From Panonychus citri (taxonomy: Eukaryota; Arthropoda; Arachnida; Trombidiformes; Tetranychidae): a stretch of 64,000 bases of DNA. Made by a program: the position numbers and the translations under genes. Position 1 is the first letter of the stretch. Each line of letters starts with the position of its first letter. Below, one piece after another: positions 13,601 through 23,648 of the stretch. The stretch covers positions 186,001 to 250,000 of the forward strand of contig NW_026515547.1 of assembly GCF_014898815.1 (NCBI RefSeq), written 5' to 3'. The notes under the pieces were generated by a model. That model saw only the letters and a program-made list of their open reading frames with translations, made no database searches and was not told the DNA's origin.

Positions 13601-16600
13601 AAGCATAGAATTAAATTCGAAGAGGAACAAGAACGAAAAAGAAAACAGAAACAATTGGAAGAAGAAGAGCAAGAAAGAAAACGAATAAGGCAAGCAGAAG
13701 AAGAAGAAGAAAGAAGGAGAAGAGAAGAGGAACAAGAAGAAAGGAGAAGGAAAAAGAAAAGGAAGAGGAAGAGGAAAAAGCTCGAGAAACACTAAAACGA
13801 AAACTCGAAGATGAGGTCAAAGTGAAAAGTGTCCAACATGAAGATAATGAAAATAACCTTGACCAAGTAACGACAACAACTGTTACAGTTATTGAATCAG
13901 ATCAACCATATTATGAAGTGGATGGTACCAAAGATGATATTAGACGAGCTTCCTCACCTTCGTTGGCCTCAGGTCAAGTTTCGGTAGCAATGTCAAAGTC
14001 AACTTCTCAGGCGACTATCATGGTAACATCACCTCAAGGTAGACGAGATAAAAGGTCACAATCTCGAGATGAGGAAACTTTTGGACAGGCTGGTGAGTCC
14101 GAAGGGGATATCGATCCTCACATGGGAGGACGGAAGAGGAAAAAGATGAGAAAACGACTTCGTGATACCAAGAACAAGCTGATTAACCTTAAATCGAAAG
14201 CACTTGAATCACTTCCTTCAATGTCATCATTGAAAAGTCGAGTTAAAGAAATACTCCCAGTTCGTGGGAACAATAGTGGTGGTCAAGTATCCGAAGGTGG
14301 ACAATTTAATGATGAAGATCCTGCCTATTCAATTCACAGAGAGCAAAAAGTTTTCTCAGAGTATCGAAAACGTTATCCAGATTCTGAGAATGAATTTTTC
14401 TCTGATTCTGAGTTAGTTGAATCACGAAAATCAACATTGAAAGCGATGTCACCCGATTTAGATGGTATGCCGGATGGTATGTATGTCGATATGGATGCAA
14501 CTGCCGATCGTGTTCAAATGTTATTATCGCCTATAAATAGTCCACTAAGGCCACCAAGAAAATCTGATTATGGTGGCGGAGGAATGGGCTCATCTTTTCA
14601 CACTTCAGAACCCAATATAAGTAGGACGGGAACACCAAGAAGCCTAAACGAGCCCCACCACCACGACCTCCTCCACCTGAGGTTGACATTTACTTGGTTA
14701 GTTCAACAATGCTGAACACATCAGCCACCGGATCAACGGCAACATCACTAGGCGCATTGGAAGAGATTGACTTGGCCAGTTCCGCTCGTGATCTATCCGA
14801 GTCATTCATTTCGACCAAAAAAGAGCCTGAAAAAATACCAGCCTCTATTTATTACCGTAAAGTTGTTCGTGATTGGCAAGAGCGACATTTGAAGAAAATG
14901 GAACATGAAATGGTTTCAGCTTCGTCTCCAAATTTGGAGACTTATCAACGTCCACCTCGACCAGGCCGTCAACCTCCTCGTATTCCTCCTCTTCCTTTAA
15001 CCACAGACCGTCCTCGACCTTTACCTCGACGAAAATTGTCCCGAACAGGCTCTTTGCGACAAAAGATGATTGAACAACAAAAAAACGAGGAAAATAAAGA
15101 AAACACTTTCGATGGTTATGAAACTTTAGGAACAAAACGAGAATTTGATCATCCACCATTACCAGGTAACTCTGGACTTCCACCTTTACCTCCACCTCGA
15201 TTTCGAAACGATCGTCGAACTCCACTATCAAAATCTCCTTATAGTACTTTACATCGTCGACAATTACAATTACAACAGCAACAGAGACAAATTCAACATG
15301 ATTACTTATTGACTTCTGATCGAGCAAATCTAGCCACCGATGGTCTTTATTGGAAGCCATTTTCTTGGAAAACTGGACGTTGTCGATCACTAACTGAGCT
15401 TTATGTTAGAAAACGGACTCAACCACCCCAAGGACCTTCAAGTTTAAAACCTTCTGAGATCGGATCATCTGAACATTCTTTAAGTCAAGAGCCTTTAGAA
15501 CAATCTCTTTCATACCGATTAATGTCACAATACTGTTCACCTCCACGACCACCCCCACCAACGATAAAAACCGAATCCGCTTCCGATGAACTACTAACGA
15601 ATCTTATTAGTTCAATAGAAGATCAAAGGACGACAGTTGAACCACTTTACTCAACAATAGATCGTAGTAAAAAACTGAAACGTGACATTGGACTAATGGT
15701 ACTTGAAGAATCAAATGGCGGTGATACTTTAATACAAAATCGACCTTTACCCGCTCCACCTTTGCCTCCTCGAAGTAAACGAAAAAATTCCTGCTCTCGA
15801 TCTCGTTCAAATTCACCTTACCTTAGTTTAACCAATTCTTCTGTTGACCTAAACCGACCTGATGCAACAATCATCAGGCCAATTTCACCATATCCACCAT
15901 TGGGTATGGTGGATGTTTCCGTTGAAACAGGATCACAATTAATTAATCCTTCACCAAGTAAATCAAAAGAGTGTCAAACATCATTGGAGGACATTGTTGT
16001 TGACAAACAATCAAATTTAACCAATAGTGATAATAATTTAAGATTAATTAAAGACGCAAAAGAGTCTCAACTTACATTTGAAAATATTGAAGGCTATTTT
16101 GAAGATATTGATGGTCGTGAATCGATCACACCAACACCAACAACAATAGCAGAATCAGCAATTACCAAAAATCAAATCGCAATTAAGGTAACACCTGAAC
16201 GAGAAGTGATATTAATCGATGATTCTAAACAACCCAACGACGTTTCAACCAAAATTTGTCAACTTAAACGAACGAAACTTTCATCATCATCATCATCTAA
16301 AGATCAATCACCTCCTTTGGTAACTGCAAACAGTGTTAATGATAATAACTCTGTTCCCAAAGTTGTCAATCAACCCTCAGGTCAAGATTCGATGGGTCGA
16401 CTTGATGATGAAGGTTCGAATCGGACAATGACCAGTTACTATGACGCTGAAGAATGTGACACCGATATGGATACTTTTACCGATCTTGATTCAATATCGA
16501 CCGAAACAAATGCAACTCTAACAGCTTCCAGTCAATTCCATTCAGTTTATTCTGAACCTTTAATTTCATCAACCACCACAACCACAAGTCATTATGACAC

Positions 16601-16889
16601 CGATGAGGGAGATAGTAAAACAATGGAAATTCCTTGTCAACCATCAATCGCCGCTCCCTTAGTACCTTCAAAAGGTAAAAGTGAAGATGAGAATATCGGA
16701 AATGAAGAAATGACACAATCATCATCATCGAAAACCGTTCCATTGGTTGCTGAACATGTAACCATAGAGGAAGATTCTGATGACGATATGTTACAACCTC
16801 GAGTTGCCTCACCAAGCGAAATGAGAGCTTATATTTCCCGAAGACGAATGCGACCCGATTCAATGGATGCTTCAGATTCTGAATGGTAA
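10637..16889 (+). CDS. long charged coiled-coil / proline-rich protein of unknown function, frame broken twice
   Basis: At least two exons: 10637-11053 (Asp/Asn-rich; no start Met, so an upstream exon is missing; donor at 11054) and a main exon beginning at 11852 or, to match phase, at about 11937 after tagacag. The main exon has an acidic N-terminal part, a basic segment (LKGKATALKSKVKKLGSKVK), about 240 residues of Lys/Glu/Arg coiled coil (13070-13800), a second basic segment (KKMRKRLRDTKNKLINLKSK), and then Ser/Pro-rich tracts with SH3-ligand-like stretches (14940-15800), ending ASDSEW. Composition fits a cytoskeletal or cortical scaffold. The frame changes near 13735-13760 and near 14640-14665. 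Coding sense clearly continues in the next frame each time and no intron fits, so each looks like one missing base. Fragments of the 3' part are copied at 19905-19990 and 36926-37291. Confidence 0.7.
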
Positions 16890-17867
16890 CGTGATAATTA
16901 AGAGATTAATTTGTTCTCAATTTTCTTCTTACAATTTAACTTTCGACGATAAAACCAACATTAGTCAGATTGTTTCTTTTACCGCCATTTCTAATGGATA
17001 ACTAAATATTGTTCTGTTGAATTATTAATATAATTTCACTTTTTGAGTATATATTTTATTTCCTGTTCTATTTGATTGAGAATGACAATTAAGCTTATTG
17101 AGAAATCTCTTCAACATTCTTAATCAAATCAATGTTAAAAATTTAAAACAAAAATCGATTCAAACTTAAATTTATTTCCTTTTCCTCTATTCCTTTAGAC
17201 TAAAGTATTTATTACATATAGATGTTTAATTGATGTTACCAAATTATACTCGAGAATATGAAATTGATTATATCAACAATCAAACCGAAATCTCATTGTG
17301 AGAGTACCACAATTTGGATTATAAAGAGAAACACACAATCAATAATGGTGGAAACAGTTTATCAGAGAAAAGGAATTAAATTTTAATCGAAGAAAATGAC
17401 GATGATTTAAATCTAAAATTAACAAATTTAAAAATTGTTTTTAATTGGCTTCAGAATGTTAAGCAATTAATCAAAAACTGTAAACAAAAAGTTAAATCAA
17501 CAAAAAATCCCCTTCATTGTTATAAATCAAAAGATAATTAAAATAGTGTTATTATTAAAAACAACACACACACACAATCAATTTGATGAGAATTTAATTC
17601 AATCATTAAATTGGAATAAATCACAAGAACAAGTTTGAAGAAAACAAAAAAGTGAATTAACAATTAAAAAAACAATTACCATAAAAATGGGTAAGGTCGA
17701 AGTTAATAAATTCGGAAACAAGTTCCATGTCAGAACTTGGATTGGATATCGGGCGAGGTACACCTAATTTCGCAATAACACCAAAACGAAGATCAGAGTC
17801 GAAGCCTTCTAGTAAATTCTATTAATAAATTATTTCAATCATTAAATTATCTGAATTAATTGTCAGA
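16890..17867. other. 3' flank of the coiled-coil gene, nothing else seen
   Basis: AT-rich sequence holding the probable 3' UTR. No open frame, RNA gene or repeat is convincing before the inverted-repeat arm begins. Confidence 0.4.
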
Positions 17868-19825
17868 ATATCGATGTTAAGTTTGCATAATTAAATATTT
17901 ATTGAAATTGGATCATAATTATTAACGAACATTAACTGATTATTCAGAAATCAATCAATTGGAAATCGTAATTAATCATATGAAGTACTAATAATAAATT
18001 AGAAAGGTAAAAAGGCCACGAGAATATCGGCAATATTTTGATCAAGAGTATTCGATGGATTGAATCCTGGGAATTTGATTTGATTGATGTTCTTTTTAAC
18101 GAAAGCATTGGCAACTTCTTCCAATGAAGCCTTTGGATCTAATCCATTGAGATTGTTGAGTAAATCGTCGACCAAGGCAACAATATTGTCGTCAACCGAG
18201 TTATCCACATCGAATCCTGGAGATTGGATCTTTTTGAGAGCATCGTAAAGATCTTGAAGGAGATTCATGTGAATTCCCTTCTTTGGGATCCAATCTATTG
18301 ATAATTAAAAGTATTAATAATAAAGTTAATATAGTAAAGTTTGAATAAAACTTTTCATTTCTACCCTTTGGTTTGTGAATATCAATTGATACTTACATGG
18401 AAATGGAAGTGAGTCCAAGAAAGCAGTTACAGTACAATTGAGATTGTCGACAATGGACTTGGTAGCATCGCAATCGGGAAGATTGAGTTTTCGGATTTTC
18501 GACTCTAAAATGTAAACAAGATTATCCTTACTAGTTGCAAGGGGATTCCAATCAGGTACAGTAGCTGTTTCCAATGGTGTGTCAAGAACAGTTAGAATGT
18601 TTTTCTCGAGTGAAGCGGATCCATCCCAATTAGGAATCGTCTTCTCCCAGTCCTTAACAACGGCATCAACGAGCTTCAAGAGCAATCTGTCAAATGTACT
18701 AGGTCCTGGTAGATTTAATGAGTAATGATTAATTATTTTCAAAAGAATTATTTTAAAAAGAAAACAAAAAGTTTGTTGTTAGGTTAATTTCGTAACAGAA
18801 AGACAATCGTTGATAATTAAAACCAAGATTGAGGTTAACTTACCCCTTGGTACACCAGCATCGATTGCAGAAATACAGAAAAGACTAATTAAGACAAGGG
18901 AGAATTTCATTTTTATTAATTTTAAAGTTTTTATGGTTAATGTAAACACAATTAAAAATTATTCAATTAGTTTGAAGGAAGATTAAGACTTGAATGATTT
19001 CATACTAGGTTAACATCGAGGCTTTTATACTATTAGCATATTAGTAATTTACGAGCAAATGTATGAAAATAACTAAACTTTGATTGTTCTGATCTATCGA
19101 CATTGAAAATCAAGATTAAAGACTTGATTTAATCTCAATTTGATTGCAATAATTCTCATTACGATGATAAGCAGAGAATTACGGTTCTTTTTGAAATAAA
19201 TATCGATAATAATGAAAAATTCCATTGTTCATGGTGATGCAAATTCATGATAAAATCTATTACTGAGTAGATAGTAAACACCATAAGATATTTTTCATAT
19301 TCTAAATATTTAGTTCTTATCAATTAGATAAATAACTTAATCAAATGGTTACATTATCTCTTGAAATAATTACGGACAATTGGTCTGTGATTCAATTAAT
19401 TGTTAATCAATTATTCTATCATGAAAGCAATTTAATCGTATAACAGAATTTGGTTGTTGTGTGACTTTTTAGTCAAAAAATTGATACTTTTTAGGGCCAC
19501 AAATAGGAAGTCCAAATATATTTTTCATTGTCCGATCAGTAGTTTTAGCGAAAATACAGTTCGAAATTGAAATTTCAGGTCACTTTCTCTCACCGATGGC
19601 AAGTTTGCAGATCATGAAAATTAGATTCGTTTGGGTAAAAAAATATGTAAATTGCTCTGGTCATAGTTTCGTCATTTTAAATAAATTGATCGCGATTGGT
19701 CCCAAGTGTCGAGAATGATCTGAAACTTATTCTTAGGCCTGTTTCAGTATGGTGAATCAAGTACTTTTTCCTTTTTTCATTGGGTCAACATTTTCAACGA
19801 AATGAGAAAGTGGCCTTTGGTCTGA
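17868..19825. repeat. left arm of a ~1.9-kb inverted segmental duplication
   Basis: Read on the minus strand, this interval matches 37650-39562 read on the plus strand, nearly base for base. It covers the whole secreted-protein gene, its introns and about 0.9 kb upstream. The arms lie about 18 kb apart and enclose the flamingo gene. A shorter third copy (21815-22592) corresponds to the 3' third of the unit. Confidence 0.85.
17999..18910 (-). CDS. unrecognised small secreted repeat protein, copy A
   Basis: Three exons (18910-18844, 18705-18397, 18294-17999; phases agree; 223 aa). Exon 1 encodes a signal peptide (MKFSLVLISLFCISAIDA), so the product should be exported. The mature protein has two halves matching exon 2 and exon 3. 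Each starts with a hydrophobic amphipathic segment (FDRLLLKLVDAVV; MNLLQDLYDALKK) followed by three repeats of about 26 residues at 46-71, 72-97, 98-125 and 150-173, 174-199, 200-223. The consensus is roughly (I/V/L/F)P-x-(W/F)-(D/N)-x3-S-(L/V)-x2-N-(I/L)-x4-(L/V). There are two Cys in repeat 3. No family is recognised. Tandem amphipathic repeats suggest an all-helical, perhaps ligand-binding or interface protein; this is inference. A nearly identical copy is at 38546. Confidence 0.85.
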
Positions 19826-19904
19826 AATTTTACATTATCTCTTGAAATAATTATGGATACAGAGTTATTATCATTCACTTCTTGTCCAGGTATTACCCTA
19901 ATTG

Positions 19905-19990
19905 CTATCTGATTTTTGGTAATTACTGATTCCGCTATTCAGCTATATCTGTTGACCATCAATAGCTTCAAATGTAGAAGATGAAACTCT
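19905..19990 (-). pseudogene. fragment of the coiled-coil gene
   Basis: About 85 bases resembling, in reverse, codons around 16040-16190 of the coiled-coil gene (the stretch encoding AITKNQIA and DAKES), with small deletions. A longer and better preserved fragment of the same region is at 37125-37291, next to the other inverted-repeat arm. Confidence 0.6.
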
Positions 19991-20251
19991 TTCGAATCTT
20001 AAACTAATCTTTGTCCAGCCAAATGTTTTGTGTTTGTCCGCATGAAATATTATCACATTTAAACACAGTCAAGCTATCTATAAAGTGGCTGATTTGTTAG
20101 ACCGCAAAATATTAATTCTTACAGTCTTAATTAAATGACGATGATTTGAACTATTCAGACATCTCTAGGTGTATTAGTATATTATATATTAGGTATAGTA
20201 TATTTTTTATACAACTGTCCTTCGCCGAAGATCATGTAGGGAAATCGAATC

Positions 20252-20638
20252 CTACTTATAATTATTTGCGAGCTCTATCGTAACAATATTTCCGTTTATC
20301 AAAACTTTCTGTCCAATAATTCTGTACAAAAAATCCTGAGAGGCTGGGTTTCTTTCAAAAACTACAATGGCTGGCACATTTTGACTTTGACGGCACAGCT
20401 GAAATTCTATAAGTTCAATGTCTTCGCCGAAGTACTCTAATGCATTAGTTATATCTTCAATTTCTGAATATCTAGGAATATCGCTCAACTTGAGTGCAAG
20501 TCTTCCTTTTCTATGTTCTCGTGCTTCTGAAGATATACAAACTCTTATAACTTTATCAGTGAATTCGACTCCGTTTTTCAAAAGAGCTCTGCGACAGCTA
20601 AACACATCAGCACAATCAATCCATGCAACATTTATCAT
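20252..20638 (-). CDS. RRM-like open frame, possibly the 3' part of a decayed gene
   Basis: A 128-aa frame. Residues 3-33 (AWIDCADVFSCRRALLKNGV...KVIRV) look like the second half of an RNA-recognition motif. Residues about 45-123 look like a second RRM-type fold (GRLALKLSDIP... and KVLINGNIVTIEL), but the aromatic RNP1 core is degenerate. The first half of the first RRM is missing upstream. The frame opens right after a possible acceptor (ccttag), so this may be a terminal exon. Alternatively it is a relic of a retrogene or mobile element. It lies 29 nt downstream of another minus-strand frame. Confidence 0.4.
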   Translation of the reverse strand: MINVAWIDCADVFSCRRALLKNGVEFTDKVIRVCISSEAREHRKGRLALKLSDIPRYSEIEDITNALEYFGEDIELIEFQLCRQSQNVPAIVVFERNPASQDFLYRIIGQKVLINGNIVTIELANNYK

Positions 20639-20667
20639 TGTGAATAAAAATTCTTCCTAAGGTGCAA

Positions 20668-21267
20668 TTACCAAAGAAATTCAAAATATCGGGCTTCTTG
20701 CAACGTTGGGGCAAGGTGATCAGTGATCTGGAGTCGATAGAAGTCATGAGGTATGCGCTTTTTGAAAGGTGTCGTTTTTAACTGAGAAGAGGCGATGTGC
20801 TTGTTAAGACCTTGGCAAAATAGATCAAACTTAAAATCAAGAGCGATAAGATTGAGATCAGGAACTGAAGTAAGCACAATCGACCTGAAAAATTGCTGGT
20901 TCCTTGGGACAAGAGAGTTTCGTGATGATGGATTGTGTAGTCGGTAAGTCATCCAGTCCTGAATAATCGCAAAAGCATTAACATCCCAATTCGGCTTACG
21001 GTTATAAAGTAAATCCTTTGGTAAGATTTCATTAAATTGAGGAAAGGCGATCCAGAATCGAACATCGAGAGAGATCCGGTGATCCGATGTGATAAAAATA
21101 TTGATATGATCTCGATCTAGTCTAGACTCTTCTTTAATCCATCCTAGACCCAACGACCGACTAAAGTTAGATCTTTGAAGAATGATAGGATCAGAGATAG
21201 TTCTGGGTCTATTGTCTAGAAAAAGCATACGACAAAATTTACCTCCAGAAATAAAATCAGGATCCAT
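20668..21267 (-). CDS. unrecognised 199-aa open frame
   Basis: ATG in a reasonable context (cgcaatgg), 199 codons, mixed composition with no low-complexity bias, so probably real or recently real coding sequence. No signal peptide, membrane segment or motif is recognised. It is followed after 29 nt by the RRM-like frame on the same strand. The two are in different frames, and no acceptable intron joins their facing ends. The pair lies between the secreted-gene copies, in DNA containing fragments of other genes, so transfer by duplication or a mobile element is possible. Confidence 0.45.
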   Translation of the reverse strand: MDPDFISGGKFCRMLFLDNRPRTISDPIILQRSNFSRSLGLGWIKEESRLDRDHINIFITSDHRISLDVRFWIAFPQFNEILPKDLLYNRKPNWDVNAFAIIQDWMTYRLHNPSSRNSLVPRNQQFFRSIVLTSVPDLNLIALDFKFDLFCQGLNKHIASSQLKTTPFKKRIPHDFYRLQITDHLAPTLQEARYFEFLW

Positions 21268-21484
21268 TGCGAAAGAACCGCTGATGATGAAGATGATGAT
21301 AAAGGTGTTGATGATGGCGATGGTTTAGATTGAATTGGTACGGTTAAAATGATCGAAAGCAACCGTGAGATTGAAGATCAAATTATAGAGAAAAAACGCC
21401 AAAAGATTCACTAAAATGAGAAAAGAGAAAGAAAAACCTAAAAGAGATTAGAAACAATAAGAATGAAAGCCAAAAGATTCACGA

Positions 21485-21521
21485 AACCAACACTTAGAAA
21501 AACACATTCTAAGTGTTGGTT
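21485..21521. repeat. 15-bp perfect hairpin
   Basis: aaccaacacttagaa at 21485-21499 is followed by its exact reverse complement at 21507-21521, with a 7-nt loop. It lies upstream of the 199-aa frame. It could be the remnant of a foldback element. Confidence 0.7.
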
Positions 21522-21814
21522 CATTTCTTTAGTTACCTTGCTGATGATGGTTTAGATTGAAAAGGTTAAGTCAAAAACTAGATAAAGCCAATAATGACTT
21601 AAGCTTGCTCGAATCTATTGGTATATTACTTATTGAAATTGATGTCAAACAAAAAATTTGATCTCATAGCACCAACGTCCAAAAGAACCTCTCGAAATTC
21701 GATTTTATTTATTGAGGTTAAAAAGTTTGAATTTAGCGCTCAAGTGTCGTATTTAATACAGTCAGACCTCTCATATTTAAACGAAAAGGGTAGGTAAACA
21801 AAAGGTTGTGATTG

Positions 21815-22592
21815 ATCAAACTTTACTATATTAACTTTATTATTAATACTTTTAATTATCAATAGATTGGATCCCAAAGAAGGGAATTCACATGAATCTC
21901 CTTCAAGATCTTTACGATGCTCTCAAAAAGATCCAATCTCCAGGATTCGATGTGGATAACTCGGTTGACGACAATATTGTTGCCTTGGTCGACGATTTAC
22001 TCAACAATCTCAATGGATTAGATCCAAAGGCTTCATTGGAAGAAGTTGTCAATGCTTTCGTGGTAAGACTCAAGATATGTCCGTCAGCTCGATATCTTCA
22101 CTTTTCAGCTGATTTTTTTCGGCTTAAAGTTCAAGCTACATATGAAAATGGACTTAATTGTTCAGTTAATTGTGTATGTTTAAATTAGGTTAGGTTAGGT
22201 CTTCGCTAGTAAGGGTCACCATGACCAAAGAATCAAACCGAACTTTAAGCTGAGAAAAAAAATCAGCTGAAAAGTGAAGATATCGAGCTGACGGACATAT
22301 CTTGAGTCTTACCGCTTTCGTTAAAAAGAACATCAATCAAATCAAATTCCCAGAATTCAACCCATCGAATACTCTTGATCAAAATATTGCCGATATTCTC
22401 GTGGCCTTTTTACCTTTCTAATTTATTATTATTAGTACTTCATATGATTAATTACGATTTCCAATTGATTGATTTCTGAATAATCAGTGAATGTTCATTA
22501 ATAATTATGATCCAATTTCAATAAATATTTAATTATGCAAACTTAACATTTATATTCTGACAATTAATTCAGATAATTTAATGATTGAAATA
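21815..22592 (+). pseudogene. third, truncated copy of the secreted-protein gene (intron 2 end, exon 3, 3' flank)
   Basis: Matches the end of intron 2, all of exon 3 (from 21867) and the 3' flank of copies A and B, but exons 1 and 2 are missing. Exon 3 is split at the codons for NAFV by a 252-bp insertion with inverted repeats. Outside the insertion exon 3 remains open to its stop at 22421-22423. Without a signal peptide or promoter it is unlikely to be functional. It has G-to-A (F-P-E-F instead of F-P-G-F) and Ala-to-Val changes relative to copy A. Confidence 0.85.
22062..22313. mobile_element. 252-bp MITE with ~57-bp terminal inverted repeats and 8-bp target duplication
   Basis: The ends start ggtaagactcaagatatg and are perfect inverted repeats for about 57 bp, then continue imperfectly for about 15 more. 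The element is flanked by an 8-bp direct duplication, gctttcgt, at 22054-22061 and 22314-22321. The uninterrupted sequence in copies A and B has it once. It has no coding capacity. An 8-bp duplication is typical of hAT and P superfamily elements; the superfamily is not settled by the termini. Confidence 0.9.
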
Positions 22593-22609
22593 ATTTTGAA
22601 TGATTTTAA

Positions 22610-23648
22610 ATTAAATTATGAGTTTATTGAGTAGAAAACAATAAATAAATAAAGCGGTCGGAATATAAACAAGTTGATTGATTAACTTAATTGAGATGAG
22701 AATGAAAAAAGTTTCATGTTTTGTTTTTGTACAAAAGTTATCATTGAGAGAAAAGCTCAGTGAATGTAATAAATAATCACTGATTGTTGGAAAATTATTA
22801 AACCAAATTTACAATTTAAATTTGATGGCAATTAAATTAATTGTTACAAAATGAGAGATGACAAGAAAATTATAATACACAAATTATAAGTAAATGATGA
22901 TTAAAGTTGCACATATGAAATGAGGAGTGAAAATAATGTTGATATGAATTGTGAAAGTGAATTGATTAATCGTTAATTGTGAAAATGAAATACCAATTAT
23001 CATTATTAATATCAGTGAGCACTAATTTATATAATACTAATAATCTAATAGTTGAATAAATACTTTTGGTCAAGTTAATTGTGTAAATAGTTAAAGTTAC
23101 AACTATTACAAGGCAATTAAAGTTAAGATAATTTGTTGATCTGATGTTGTTTCAATATTTGCTGCTATTATAATAAAGATATTGCTAATTAAAGACTGTG
23201 GACCATTAATTGTCGTTGATTGTGTTGAGGTAAATGTTAGAGAAGAGAAAAAAATAGTTAATCTAGTAAATTGTGACATTTAATGTAGTTGGTTTGTTAA
23301 GATCTTTGTACTTCCAGCTGATTATTTTTCATTCATCGAGACTCATTGATAATATGAGTAACTGATTATTGGCTTCGATGGGATAAAGATGATGAAGAAG
23401 ATGATTGAGATTTTTGAATTGGCGATGTGTTGGTCACTCCTCGAGGAGATGATGATACTATGGCATCTTGAGTATTATTCCTGAGCTGTGAAGTGTTTCG
23501 TTCGGGAAGATATCCATAAGGATTAGTGGTTATATTTACATCTTCTTGTAAATTGACACTCCGACCAGAGCCTGATGGAGATGGTTGTTGTTGATGATGA
23601 TAGAGATGGTGATATGATTCATCTGTCTCAACGACATCATCTTCCAAC
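22610..23648. repeat. flamingo 3' end, duplicated inverted at 42526-43548
   Basis: The last ~85 codons and 3' flank of flamingo recur on the opposite strand at 42526-43548 with high similarity. This is a second inverted duplication spanning the same interval as the secreted-gene arms. Confidence 0.85.

Noticed and set aside
13735..13765. Programmed -1 frameshift in the coiled-coil gene
   Set aside because: The direction fits, but there is no proper X-XXY-YYZ slippery heptamer, the second break has none either, and flamingo has similar breaks. Indels are simpler.
13490..13820. Minus-strand open frames opposite the Glu/Lys coiled coil
   Set aside because: They are Phe/Leu/Ser-rich mirror frames of purine-rich coding sequence and have no motif or independent support.
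15607..15816. Minus-strand frames opposite the proline-rich part of the coiled-coil gene
   Set aside because: Mirror frames of codon-biased coding DNA.
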